From Mycolicibacterium austroafricanum (GTDB taxonomy: Bacteria > Actinomycetota > Actinomycetes > Mycobacteriales > Mycobacteriaceae): 64,000 bases of DNA. Under the pieces are notes generated by a model. It saw only the letters and a list, made by a program, of their open reading frames with translations. It ran no database searches and had not been told where the DNA came from. The position numbers and the translations under genes were made by a program. Positions 53,013-61,184 of this stretch are shown in pieces (within the stretch, counting starts at the first letter, position 1; each line of letters begins with the position of its first letter). The stretch lies in NCBI RefSeq assembly GCF_000612725.1, contig NZ_HG964456.1:124001-188000 (forward strand). The letters are read 5' to 3'.

Positions 53013-54229
53013 AGCAGGTTGCTCAGGTTGGTGCCGAGGGTCCACGCCCCGGCGGCGGCCAGCGCAGCCAGGGTGATCACCGCGACCACCCAGAAGAACA
53101 GCACACGCCGGGAGCGCTGGCGCGCCCAGTAGAATTCATCGAGCTCGATTCCGGCGAATCGTCCTGCGGTGGAACGGTATTCGTCGTCGTATCCGTCGTC
53201 GACCGGTAGTTCGTCGCGGCTGAACACCCTGGTGTCCCGGTTCACCGGACCCGCCGGGTCCGGCTTGTCGAGGTGGACTGTGGTGTCGTGCGCATCCTGC
53301 GAAACCGTCGACGTGTTCGCGGAGTTGTGCAGCGCCGAGTTCCGCGGCGCGGGGACCCGGAACTGCGGGAGTGCGAGTTCGCGGACGATGGTCTCGAGTT
53401 CCTCGGCCATCTCGGCGGCATCGGCGAACCGGTCGGCCGGGTCGCGTGACGTCGCACACAGCACGAGGTCGTCGAATTGCCGTGGCACACCGTCGATCAC
53501 AGTGCTCGGAGGTGCGACGTCGCGATCCATGCGCTGGTAGGCCACCGCCAGCGCGGTGTCTCCGGTGAACGGCGTGCGCCCGGTCAGCAACTCGTAGACC
53601 AGGATCCCGACGGAGTACACGTCGCCGCGCGAGTCGGTTTCGCCGGTGGCGACCTGCTCGGGGGAGAGGTAGGCGGCGGTCCCGAGGATCACGCTCGTCG
53701 AGGTGATCTTGGCCTCGGCCACCGCACGCACCAGACCGAAGTCGGCGATCTTGACCTCGCCGTCGTCACTGATCAGTACGTTCTCGGGCTTGATGTCGCG
53801 GTGCACCAGCCCGGCGGAGTGTGCGGCGGCCAGCCCTGAAAGCACGGGACGGAGCACCGCCGCGACGGCGTGCGGGGGCATCGGGCCGCGCTCGCGCAGC
53901 AGCTCGCGCAGGGTGCCACCCTCGACCAGCTCCATCACCAGGAACGGGTGCTGACCATCGATGCCCTGGTCGTACACCGCAACCAGCCCGGGATCCTTCA
54001 GCCGTGCCACGGCGCGGGCCTCACGCTGGAACCGGGTGAGGAAATCCTGGTCTCCCGCGTACCGGGAGTCCATGATCTTCAACGCAACCGGGCGATCGAG
54101 CCTCTGGTCGAGGCCGCGGTACACCGCAGACATGCCGCCGGTGGCGATCAACGAGTCCACCCGGTAGCGACCGTCCAGCACGGCCCCGGTCAGTGGGCTG
54201 GATCGCTGGTAGGTCTCCATCGGATTCAT
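53009..54229 (-). CDS. pknL: PknL, Ser/Thr protein kinase
   Basis: 406 residues. The kinase domain (about 15-285) has the catalytic HRDIKPEN, DFG (KIADFGLVRA) and an activation loop with TSTSVILGTAAYLSPEQ. A cytoplasmic linker of about 85 residues, rich in Asp and Thr, is followed by one membrane helix (about 375-398) and only a few residues beyond, so there is no external sensor domain. The ATG at 54227-54229 is chosen (ATG at 54218-54220 also possible). The start codon overlaps, on the opposite strand, an ATG of its DNA-binding neighbour's frame. Confidence 0.93.
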   Translation of the reverse strand: MNPMETYQRSSPLTGAVLDGRYRVDSLIATGGMSAVYRGLDQRLDRPVALKIMDSRYAGDQDFLTRFQREARAVARLKDPGLVAVYDQGIDGQHPFLVMELVEGGTLRELLRERGPMPPHAVAAVLRPVLSGLAAAHSAGLVHRDIKPENVLISDDGEVKIADFGLVRAVAEAKITSTSVILGTAAYLSPEQVATGETDSRGDVYSVGILVYELLTGRTPFTGDTALAVAYQRMDRDVAPPSTVIDGVPRQFDDLVLCATSRDPADRFADAAEMAEELETIVRELALPQFRVPAPRNSALHNSANTSTVSQDAHDTTVHLDKPDPAGPVNRDTRVFSRDELPVDDGYDDEYRSTAGRFAGIELDEFYWARQRSRRVLFFWVVAVITLAALAAAGAWTLGTNLSNLL

Positions 54230-54268
54230 GGTACGAGTCGGGACCGCGACAGCTGTGCAGCCGAGCCC

Positions 54269-54281
54269 TAGACTCTCTGCG
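54269..54281 (+). promoter_or_regulatory. Leaderless promoter of the PknL partner gene
   Basis: TAGACT (54269-54274) ends exactly 7 nt before the ATG at 54282. No ribosome site is present. Confidence 0.65.
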
Positions 54282-54686
54282 ATGAGCAGCATTCCGACTT
54301 CCGAGGATGTCCTGGAATCCGACGAGGCCGTGTACGACCTGCCCACGGTGGCACGACTGTTGGGCATGCCCGTGACCAAGGTTCACCAGCAACTGCGGGA
54401 GGGACATTTGGTCGCGGTGCGGCGCGGGGGAACCATCGTGGTGCCGAAAGTCTTCTTCGACGACAGTGGGCATGTGGTCAAGAGCCTGTCCGGCCTGCTG
54501 GTGGTGCTGCGCGACGGTGGGTACACCGAAACCGAGATCGTGCGGTGGCTTTTCACCCCCGACGCGTCGCTGACGATCCGCCGCGACGGCTCGACCGAAG
54601 GGCAGGCTAACGCCCGCCCGGTCGATGCGTTGCACTCGCATCAGGCTCGTGAGGTGGTTCGTCGCGCGCAGGCGATGGCGTACTGA
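54282..54686 (+). CDS. Winged-helix DNA-binding protein, PknL partner (Rv2175c-like)
   Basis: 134 residues from the leaderless ATG at 54282. A MerR/excisionase-like helix-turn-helix occupies about residues 17-45 (YDLPTVARLLGMPVTKVHQQLREG), followed by the wing (LVAVRRGGTIVVPKVFF) and a conserved C-terminal domain ending VVRRAQAMAY. In M. tuberculosis Rv2175c is phosphorylated by PknL on an N-terminal Thr, which abolishes DNA binding. An in-frame ATG at 54228 would add 18 residues including Thr6 and Thr8. Divergent from pknL; its 3' end overlaps mptA by 80 bp. Confidence 0.9.
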   Translation: MSSIPTSEDVLESDEAVYDLPTVARLLGMPVTKVHQQLREGHLVAVRRGGTIVVPKVFFDDSGHVVKSLSGLLVVLRDGGYTETEIVRWLFTPDASLTIRRDGSTEGQANARPVDALHSHQAREVVRRAQAMAY

Positions 54687-56196
54687 CCGCTTCGGCGGTC
54701 CCCTCCGGAGCCTTGTACAGCCAGTACCACGCGGCTGCGGCACACGAGAGCGAGAGCAGCACGTGCCCCCACGAGTACATGCCGTGGGCTCCGTCGGGCC
54801 GCCAGATCACGGTGATCCACGTCGAGAAGCCGGCGATCAGCGCCATCGACCGGCGGGAGGTCGCCAGTGCGGCGACGACCGCCAGCGGCCAGGTGTAGTA
54901 CCACGGCAGGGCCGCCGGTACGAACAGCACCACCACGGCCATCACCAGTGCGATGCCCATCAACGCTTCCCGGTCGGTGTGGCGAAGGCGCCACCACAGC
55001 ACCGGCGCCGAGATCGCGATGATCGCCAGACCGACGATGCGCGTCACGTCGATCACGGCGTAGAAGTTCACCGGGAAGACCAGGCCGCCCACGGCGTTGA
55101 TCAGGTTCGCCAGCGCGGTGGGCACCGTCAGCCAGTTGATGATCTTGACGTTTCCGGCGGCCAGCGCGTTCAACCAGCCCAGTCCGACACCGGCCGCCAG
55201 TGACAGCACCGAGAAAACCGCGACGAAGATCACCAGCGATGCCGCGGTGGCCGCGGCGAACGCCTTCACCGGTGCCAAGCCGCGGCGGTCACGCAGTCTG
55301 CGTGCCCACACCCAGACCATGAACGGAAGCGCCAGTCCCGCGGTGGCTTTCACCGCCACAGCGACCGCGATCAACGTGATACCCCAGACGTTGCGGCCCG
55401 AAAGGCACAGCGCGATGCCCGCCATCATCAGCCCGACCATCAGCATCTCGTTGTGGACGCCACCCATCAGATGGACGATCACCAGCGGGTTGAGCACGCC
55501 GATCCACAGTGCGGCCACGCCGCTGGCCCCGACGTGGCGGGCCACCCGCGGCACCGCCCAGATCAGCAGCGCCAGCCCGGGCAGCATGCAGAGGCGCAGC
55601 AGCATGGTGCCGGCGACGACGTCGTTGCCGACCAGGATCGTGACGAACTTGGCGACCAGGATGAACGCGGGACCGTAGGGGGCGGTCGTCGTGGTCCAGA
55701 TCGGGCTGACGTCGTCGAGCAACGAGTTCGGATTCTCGACCGGGCCCACCACGTAGGGGTCGAATCCGTCGCGCAGCAACGCCCCCTGTGCCAGGTAGGA
55801 ATAGGTGTCGCGGCTGAACACCGGAACACTCAGCAACAAGGGCGCCAACCAGAATCCTGTGGTGGCGATCATCGTGTACTCGGTGGCGGTGCGGTCGACG
55901 ACCCGACGGCCCAGCCACAGCCACGCCATCAGCATGAGCGCCACACCGCCCCACAGCAGCAGCGAGGACACCACCAGCCCGTGCCCGAACCGCAACCAGG
56001 ACAGGTGCATCGATTCGAGCACCGGGTCGTGTAGCCGGGTGCTGCCCGCGCCGAGGCCACCTGCGGTGATCAGCGTGGCGCCGAGCGCACCGACGAGCGC
56101 GGGCCGGGCCTGCGGGGACAGGGTGAATTCTCTGAGGCGTCGCAGATGATCCGACAGGTCGGTTCTCGGAGCCTGAGGCGGGGCGGGGGTCGTCAT
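54607..56196 (-). CDS. mptA: MptA, alpha-1,6-mannosyltransferase
   Basis: 529 residues, polytopic GT-C enzyme with about 12-13 membrane segments. It extends the alpha-1,6 mannan backbone of LM/LAM from polyprenyl-phosphate-mannose. Family features: FSRDTYSYLAQGALLRDGFDPY in the first large loop, PYGPAFILVAKFVTILVG, HNEMLMVGLMMAGIAL and VPAALPWYYTWPLAVV. The tail (about 28 residues, Pro/Ser/Glu-rich) is antisense to the conserved end of the DNA-binding gene. The ATG is 4 nt after the idsA2 stop; the operon is lppM-idsA2-mptA. Confidence 0.92.
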   Translation of the reverse strand: MTTPAPPQAPRTDLSDHLRRLREFTLSPQARPALVGALGATLITAGGLGAGSTRLHDPVLESMHLSWLRFGHGLVVSSLLLWGGVALMLMAWLWLGRRVVDRTATEYTMIATTGFWLAPLLLSVPVFSRDTYSYLAQGALLRDGFDPYVVGPVENPNSLLDDVSPIWTTTTAPYGPAFILVAKFVTILVGNDVVAGTMLLRLCMLPGLALLIWAVPRVARHVGASGVAALWIGVLNPLVIVHLMGGVHNEMLMVGLMMAGIALCLSGRNVWGITLIAVAVAVKATAGLALPFMVWVWARRLRDRRGLAPVKAFAAATAASLVIFVAVFSVLSLAAGVGLGWLNALAAGNVKIINWLTVPTALANLINAVGGLVFPVNFYAVIDVTRIVGLAIIAISAPVLWWRLRHTDREALMGIALVMAVVVLFVPAALPWYYTWPLAVVAALATSRRSMALIAGFSTWITVIWRPDGAHGMYSWGHVLLSLSCAAAAWYWLYKAPEGTAEAVSTPSPARDEPPHEPDASATHRPGGR

Positions 56197-56200
56197 GCTC

Positions 56201-57280
56201 CTAGGCGGACCGGTTCGCGGCCATCCTGGCGAGCTCGGCCAGCCCGGCCTTGGCCTGTACGTCGATGGGCGCGGAGTTGAGGATGTCCAGCGCGCGCCGG
56301 GTCAGGGTGTCGATCCGGCTCTCGACGGCCGCCAGCGCCCCGACCGACTCGATCACCAGGCACACCTCCTTGACCTGGGCGTCGGTCAGGTCGGTGCCGA
56401 TGGACGTGCGCAGTAGTTTGGCCGCGATCTGATCGTGCTTCTCGGCGAGCTCGACGGCCTCGGCGAGCAGCACCGTGCGCTTGCCGGAGCGCAGGTCGTC
56501 GCCGGACGGCTTGCCGGTGACGGCCGGGTCGCCGAACACTCCGAGGACGTCGTCGCGCAGCTGGAACGCCACCCCGAGGCTGGTTCCCAGTTCGTGGAAC
56601 GCCGAGAGCACTTCGGGGCAGTCGGCAGCGGCCGCGGCGCCCAGCTGCAGCGGACGGGAGATCGTGTAGGACGCGGTCTTGTAGATGTTGACGGTCAGTG
56701 CCGACGCCACGGTCTCTGCGCCGGTGGCCTCGTTGACGATGTCCAGGTACTGCCCGCCGAGAACCTCGGTCCGGATCGCCGCCCACACCCGCTGAACCCG
56801 CCGGTGTGCTTCGACGCCGATCTCGGCGCTCGCGACGATGTCGTCGGCCCACACCAGCGCGACGTCGCCGAGCAGAATCGCCGCCGACAGGCCGAACTGT
56901 TCCGACGAGCCGAGCCAGTTGTTGCTGCGGTGCCGTTCGGCGAAGATCCGGTGCACGGTCGGCAGGCCGCGCCGGGTGGCCGAGGCGTCGATGACGTCGT
57001 CGTGAACGAGTGCGCACGCGTGCAGAAGCTCGAGTGCGGAGAACAACCGCAGCGCCTCCGGTCCGGGTTCTGTGCCGGCGACGGCGCGCCAGCCCCAGTA
57101 CGCGAACGCGGGGCGAAGTCGTTTCCCGCCGCGCAGCACGAACTCTTCGACGGCCTCGGTCAACACCGCATAGCCCGCGCCGATGTATGCCGCATCTCGG
57201 CGGCGAGCACGCAGGTAGTCGCGAAGCTGTTCGGTGACGGCCGCTGCCAGCTCGACGGCTGACGGTGCCGATGCATCCAC
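56201..57280 (-). CDS. idsA2: IdsA2, polyprenyl diphosphate synthase
   Basis: 359 residues. A trans-isoprenyl diphosphate synthase (probably geranylgeranyl or farnesyl). The first aspartate-rich motif is DDVID (in LVHDDVIDASATRRG). The second region is QLRDDVLGVFGD, in which the usual DDxxD reads DDxxG, as I recall being common in actinobacterial members. GGKRLRPAFAYWGW binds isopentenyl diphosphate. It could supply precursor for the lipid carrier used by MptA encoded next to it. GTG start at 57278-57280. Confidence 0.9.
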   Translation of the reverse strand: MDASAPSAVELAAAVTEQLRDYLRARRRDAAYIGAGYAVLTEAVEEFVLRGGKRLRPAFAYWGWRAVAGTEPGPEALRLFSALELLHACALVHDDVIDASATRRGLPTVHRIFAERHRSNNWLGSSEQFGLSAAILLGDVALVWADDIVASAEIGVEAHRRVQRVWAAIRTEVLGGQYLDIVNEATGAETVASALTVNIYKTASYTISRPLQLGAAAAADCPEVLSAFHELGTSLGVAFQLRDDVLGVFGDPAVTGKPSGDDLRSGKRTVLLAEAVELAEKHDQIAAKLLRTSIGTDLTDAQVKEVCLVIESVGALAAVESRIDTLTRRALDILNSAPIDVQAKAGLAELARMAANRSA

Positions 57281-57365
57281 GCTCAGCGCGCGCCCCTTTC
57301 TCGTCTTCGCACACGCCCCCGGGTGCTCAGCGTAGAGCCTGCCGCCCAGAAGGGGGCGGTAAGCC

Positions 57366-58055
57366 CTACCGCGTCGGTTCCTGTGTTTCGCCGGGGCGCG
57401 GGGATCGGTCCCGGTTGGAGTAGGCCAGCCAGCCGATTATGCCCGCGACCACGAGCGACGCCATCCCGAGCCAGATCGCGGCTCCGGTGAACGACCGCGC
57501 GCTGGGGTCGGTGTAGCGGGCCTGGGCGTTCATCGTGCTGACCACGCCGGGCCGCAGCTTCCACTCGACGACCGAGGACGAGATCTGCTCACCGTTGGTG
57601 GAGGTCACCTCGCCGGGGAAGGCGACCGACAGTGACACGTCGGCTTCCGGATCGCTGAGCGAGGTCAGGTCGGCCCGCCCTTCGAGGATCACCAGGTCGC
57701 CGGCGCGGCGCAGCGAGATGTCCACCCCGGCGGCGTCCCGGTTCATGCTGGCCAGCTGGGGCAGTTCGGCGAAGGTGAGATCGGAGAACACCGCTTGCGA
57801 TCCGACGTAGTCGTCGCGGCTGTAGTCGGATACGGCCACCTTCTGCGCGAACGGCAGGTTGTTGAGCAGCTGGGGGCCCTTGTCGTTGTCGTCGCGCGGA
57901 ATGGCCGCCGCGACGATCTGCCCCGACACCCGGTCGTCGGGCGACACGGTGATCGAGGCCCGTATCCGGACACAGCCGATGAGTGAGGGCGCCACGACCA
58001 ACAGCAACAACACCAGCGCGAAGAGGCGTCTGCGGGCGCGGTGACGGTTCAGCAC
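57366..58055 (-). CDS. lppM: LppM-like lipoprotein
   Basis: 229 residues. Signal peptide with lipobox SLIGC (Cys near 28). The central domain (about 30-185) is the LppM beta-rich fold, starting CVRIRASITVSPDDRVSGQIVAAA. A C-terminal membrane helix (about 195-213) follows, then a short charged tail. In M. tuberculosis LppM affects phagosome maturation and may bind PIM-like lipids, fitting the mannolipid genes beside it. It is 85 bp upstream of idsA2 on the same strand. Confidence 0.9.
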   Translation of the reverse strand: MLNRHRARRRLFALVLLLLVVAPSLIGCVRIRASITVSPDDRVSGQIVAAAIPRDDNDKGPQLLNNLPFAQKVAVSDYSRDDYVGSQAVFSDLTFAELPQLASMNRDAAGVDISLRRAGDLVILEGRADLTSLSDPEADVSLSVAFPGEVTSTNGEQISSSVVEWKLRPGVVSTMNAQARYTDPSARSFTGAAIWLGMASLVVAGIIGWLAYSNRDRSPRPGETQEPTR

Positions 58056-58096
58056 CTGGTCATCGTGCCAGATCGGTTGCAGATCTCCTCTTCAGA

Positions 58097-58687
58097 TCAC
58101 AGAGGTAGCGGGCGGCCCAGGATGGCGAACGCCCGGGGATCACCGGCGAAGTGATAGCCGCGGATCACGTCGGTGAAGCCGAGCCGGCGGTAGAGCCGCC
58201 AGGCGCGGTTGCCCTCGCCGTTGATCTCGGGGGTGGACAGCAGGACGTACTGTTCGGAGCGGCCGTCCAGGAGGCGCCGGATCAGCGCCTCGCCGAGGCC
58301 GCGGCCCTGCGCCTGGGGGTGGATGTGCAGCTCGGTGAGCTCGAAATAGCTGGTCATCAGCTCGGTGATGCGCGCCCCGTCGACGCCGCTGCGTTTCAGT
58401 CCGGACACGACCTGCTGCTGCCACCACTGATCGGGGGACCCGCAGTAGCCGTACGCGATGCCGAGCAGCGGCGCGGACGAGGGGAGTGCCTGCGGGTCGG
58501 GGACGTCGGGTACGTCGATCGCGGCGACGGCCTTCCAGCCGCGCCTGCGGATGTGTTCGAGCCACATCGACGCGCGCTGATCCTCGGTGCCGCGGGGGTA
58601 GTGCATGGCGTCGACATACACCGCCAACGCTTCCCTGAGGCGCTGTTGCATATCGCCCGGCGACAGATCGATCAGACGTGCCGCCAA
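58097..58687 (-). CDS. GNAT family N-acetyltransferase (Rv2170-like)
   Basis: 196 residues from a TTG at 58685-58687, preceded at 7 nt by GGGGAGGGG; this matches the recalled start of the family (LIDLSPGDMQQRLREAL). Longer starts up to 58747 are possible but lack a ribosome site. The acetyl-CoA site is LHIHPQAQGRGLGEALIRRLL (Q/R-x-x-G-x-G/A), and RAWRLYRRLGFTDV completes the GNAT fold. I recall the M. tuberculosis homologue being reported to acetylate isocitrate dehydrogenase; I cannot confirm the substrate here. Confidence 0.85.
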   Translation of the reverse strand: MAARLIDLSPGDMQQRLREALAVYVDAMHYPRGTEDQRASMWLEHIRRRGWKAVAAIDVPDVPDPQALPSSAPLLGIAYGYCGSPDQWWQQQVVSGLKRSGVDGARITELMTSYFELTELHIHPQAQGRGLGEALIRRLLDGRSEQYVLLSTPEINGEGNRAWRLYRRLGFTDVIRGYHFAGDPRAFAILGRPLPL

Positions 58688-58928
58688 GTGTCTACCCCTC
58701 CCCGAAGGTGTCGTGTGGCCGACACCCATTATCGGGCCCAGCGCCACCCGGGCATCGGACGGGCGAGGGCATCAGCTGTCGAAGGCGGTGTACGTCATAG
58801 AATCGGGCATCGAACTAGGTGGTACGGCTCAGATTGAGCTCGTATCATTACTGTTAAGTGCCCGTACATACGCGGGCACCCGTGATCTTGAACGACTGCG
58901 ACGCCCCCACGGCAAGAGGGAGGGACGA
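58688..58928 (+). promoter_or_regulatory. Leader region of the DUF3040 gene with a hairpin
   Basis: A 241-bp gap between divergent genes. It holds the AT-richer stretch CGTATCATTACTGTTAAG (about 58841-58858), likely the promoter, and then a 7-bp hairpin (GTGCCCG 58858-58864 with CGGGCAC 58873-58879). About 50 nt of leader and GAGGGAGGGACG before the ATG follow. The hairpin would lie at the very 5' end of the mRNA. Confidence 0.5.
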
Positions 58929-59333
58929 ATGCCACTCTCCGATCATGAGCAGCGCATGCTCGACCAGATCGAGAGCGCGCTCTATGCCGAGGACCCCAAG
59001 TTCGCGTCCAGCGTCCGTGGTGGAACCCTGCGCGCCCCCTCGACACGGCGCCGACTGCAGGGTGCAGCGCTCTTCGTGCTCGGGTTGGCGATGCTCGTGT
59101 CCGGTGTGGCGTTCAAGGCGACCTGGATCGGCAGCCTGCCGGTTCTGTCGGTGATCGGCTTCATCGTGATGTTCGGCGGCGTCGTCTTCGCGATCACCGG
59201 TCCGCGGGTGGCCAAGGTGGACCGTGCGACCGGTGCCGGTGGGCCCGCTGCACGTCAGAAGCGTGCCAAGGGCGGCGGTGGTTCATTCACCAGTCGGATG
59301 GAGGACCGGTTCCGCCGGCGCTTCGACGACTAG
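58929..59333 (+). CDS. DUF3040 membrane protein (Rv2169c-like)
   Basis: 134 residues. The family signature MPLSDHEQRMLDQIESALYAEDPKFASSV opens the protein. Two membrane segments follow (about 50-70 and 76-95), then a basic Gly/Lys/Arg tail. Widespread in actinobacteria, usually near cell-wall or division genes; function unknown. The ATG has GAGGGAGG 6 nt upstream. A strong terminator follows the stop. Confidence 0.87.
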   Translation: MPLSDHEQRMLDQIESALYAEDPKFASSVRGGTLRAPSTRRRLQGAALFVLGLAMLVSGVAFKATWIGSLPVLSVIGFIVMFGGVVFAITGPRVAKVDRATGAGGPAARQKRAKGGGGSFTSRMEDRFRRRFDD

Positions 59334-59346
59334 TCCGAAGACCTGA

Positions 59347-59382
59347 CGAGGGGCAGCCCATAGGGCTGCCCCTCGTTTTTTT
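59347..59382 (+). terminator. Canonical intrinsic terminator after the DUF3040 gene
   Basis: A perfect 13-bp stem (59347-59359 with 59363-59375), a 3-nt loop (ATA) and seven Ts (59376-59382). It separates the DUF3040 gene from the mraZ operon, so the division cluster starts from its own promoter. Confidence 0.96.
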
Positions 59383-59548
59383 GCCCCACAACGCCCCACC
59401 CCGGCCCCGCCGCCCAGAACAAGGCATTGAGCTGGGGTTTTTCCATGTCGATATGCGGGCTGCGGGCGGTCCGGGGATCTGACTGCCCGGAAGATGGCCC
59501 TGAAAGCGCGCCGGTGGGGCAAAACTCGGCCCGACATTTGGAGCAAAG

Positions 59549-59573
59549 TGGGGGATTGTGGGGTAAAGTGGCG
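59549..59573 (+). promoter_or_regulatory. MraZ operator: three TGGNG repeats at 10-bp period
   Basis: TGGGG at 59549, TGGGG at 59559 and TGGCG at 59569 stand exactly 10 bp apart, 64-88 nt before the mraZ start. This matches the direct TGGGN repeats with 5-bp spacers bound by MraZ in other bacteria, implying autoregulation of the division operon. A fourth TGGGG lies at about 59514. The remainder of the 303-bp gap (59383-59548) shows no other clear element. Confidence 0.8.
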
Positions 59574-59636
59574 GACAACGGAGCGACCGGGGTTCCGTTG
59601 AGGGCAAGGCTTGAGTGAGGTCTGCGAGGTGGCGAG

Positions 59637-60071
59637 ATGTTCTTCGGCACCTACACGCCAAAGCTCGACGACAAAGGGCGACTGACGTTGCCCGCCAAGT
59701 TCCGCGACGCGCTGGCAGGAGGGTTGATGGTCACCAAGAGCCAAGATCACAGCCTGGCTGTCCATCCGCGGGCCGAATTCGAGGAGATGATCGCCGAGAT
59801 CTCCGCCAAGGCCAAGCGCGGTAACCCCCAGGCCCGCGCTTACCTGCGCAACCTGGCCGCAAGTACCGACGAGCAGTACCCGGATGCACAAGGCCGCATC
59901 ACCCTCTCGGCCGAGCACCGCCGCTACGCGAACCTGACCAAGGAATGCGTGGTGACGGGATCGATCGGGTTCCTGGAGATCTGGGACGCCCAGGCGTGGC
60001 AGGACTACCAGGAGCTTCACGAAGAGAACTTCTCCGCGGCCAGCGATGAAGCACTCGGCGACATTCTCTGA
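59637..60071 (+). CDS. mraZ: MraZ, transcriptional regulator of the division cluster
   Basis: 144 residues with two AbrB-like SpoVT domains: DDKGRLTLPAKFRDAL (residues about 11-26) and the matching DAQGRITLSAEHRRYA (about 83-98). It forms a ring that binds the TGGGN repeats upstream and represses the operon. The ATG follows GAGGTGGCGAG. The 3' end overlaps rsmH by 26 bp. Confidence 0.96.
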   Translation: MFFGTYTPKLDDKGRLTLPAKFRDALAGGLMVTKSQDHSLAVHPRAEFEEMIAEISAKAKRGNPQARAYLRNLAASTDEQYPDAQGRITLSAEHRRYANLTKECVVTGSIGFLEIWDAQAWQDYQELHEENFSAASDEALGDIL

Positions 60072-61182
60072 TCTGGCCACCGGCCCGCAGGCCCGTGCAG
60101 TGCGGCCTCTGCCCGAACCGGCCCTGACGTACTTCCCCGACGTCAGGTCCGCACCCTCGGACAGGGACCTCACTGCAGGGGCCGCCCCGACCTCCCCGAG
60201 TGCAGCGATGGTGGATGACGAGCCTCATATCCCGGTCCTTCTCGACCGATGTGTCGAGCTGCTCGCCCCCGCGCTGACCAGGACGTCCACCGACGGTTCC
60301 GGCGCGACGCTGGTCGACGCCACACTGGGGGCCGGCGGACACTCCGAGCGATTCCTGACCCAGTTCCCGGCGCTGCGGCTGATCGGTCTGGACCGCGACC
60401 CCGACGCACTGCAGATCGCGGGCGACCGGCTGGCCCGGTTCGGCGACCGGGTCACTCTGGTGCGCACCCGTTACGACGGAATCGCCGCCGCAGTCGCCGA
60501 AAGTAACTGTGCTGCAACGGGAGTGGACGCTATCCTGTTCGACCTCGGGGTATCCTCGATGCAGCTCGACCGGGTTGAGCGGGGGTTCGCGTACTCCGTC
60601 GATGCGCCGCTGGACATGCGGATGGACTCCGGGTCCGACCTGACGGCGGCCCAGGTCCTCAACACCTATGACGAGAAGGCGCTGGCCCGCGTGCTGCGCG
60701 TGTACGGCGAGGAGAAGTTCGCGGGCCGCATCGCCGCCCAGATCGTGAGGCGCCGCGCCAACACGCCGTTCTCGACCACCGGCGAACTGGTCGAGCTGCT
60801 CTACCAGGCGATTCCGGCGCCGGCACGCCGCACCGGAGGTCACCCCGCTAAGCGCACCTTCCAGGCGCTCCGTATCGAGGTGAACGCCGAGTTGGAGTCG
60901 CTGCGGCTCGCGATTCCGGCCGCACTCGAGGTGTTGCGACCGCACGGACGGATCGCGGTGATGGCCTACCAGTCGCTGGAGGACCGGATCGTCAAGACCG
61001 AGTTCGCCGCCGCCACCGCGTCCCGCACGCCGCCCGGTCTGCCGGTGGAACTCCCCGGACACGGGCCGAGGTTCGTGGCGCTGACACGAGGTGCCGAACG
61101 CGCCGATGCCGAGGAGATCGAACGCAATCCGAGAAGCGCCCCGGTCCGGTTGCGCGCACTGGAGAAAGTTGGGGGACAGTAG
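60046..61182 (+). CDS. rsmH: RsmH (MraW), 16S rRNA m4C1402 methyltransferase
   Basis: 378 residues. It methylates N4 of C1402 in 16S rRNA. The SAM-binding LVDATLGAGGHSERFL, DLGVSSMQLDRVERGFAYSVDAPLDMRMD, HPAKRTFQALRIEVNAEL and SLEDRIVK blocks are conserved. The first ~55 residues are a variable extension ahead of the core (EPHIPVLLDRCVELL). The ATG at 60046 lies within mraZ; a shorter form starting at MVDDEPH (60208) cannot be excluded. ftsL starts 2 nt after its stop. Confidence 0.95.
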   Translation: MKHSATFSDLATGPQARAVRPLPEPALTYFPDVRSAPSDRDLTAGAAPTSPSAAMVDDEPHIPVLLDRCVELLAPALTRTSTDGSGATLVDATLGAGGHSERFLTQFPALRLIGLDRDPDALQIAGDRLARFGDRVTLVRTRYDGIAAAVAESNCAATGVDAILFDLGVSSMQLDRVERGFAYSVDAPLDMRMDSGSDLTAAQVLNTYDEKALARVLRVYGEEKFAGRIAAQIVRRRANTPFSTTGELVELLYQAIPAPARRTGGHPAKRTFQALRIEVNAELESLRLAIPAALEVLRPHGRIAVMAYQSLEDRIVKTEFAAATASRTPPGLPVELPGHGPRFVALTRGAERADAEEIERNPRSAPVRLRALEKVGGQ

Positions 61183-61184
61183 CG

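Noticed and set aside
56201..57280. idsA2 as inactive because its second Asp motif reads DDVLG
   Set aside because: The same DDxxG form is, as I recall, common in actinobacterial polyprenyl synthases, and all other motifs are intact.
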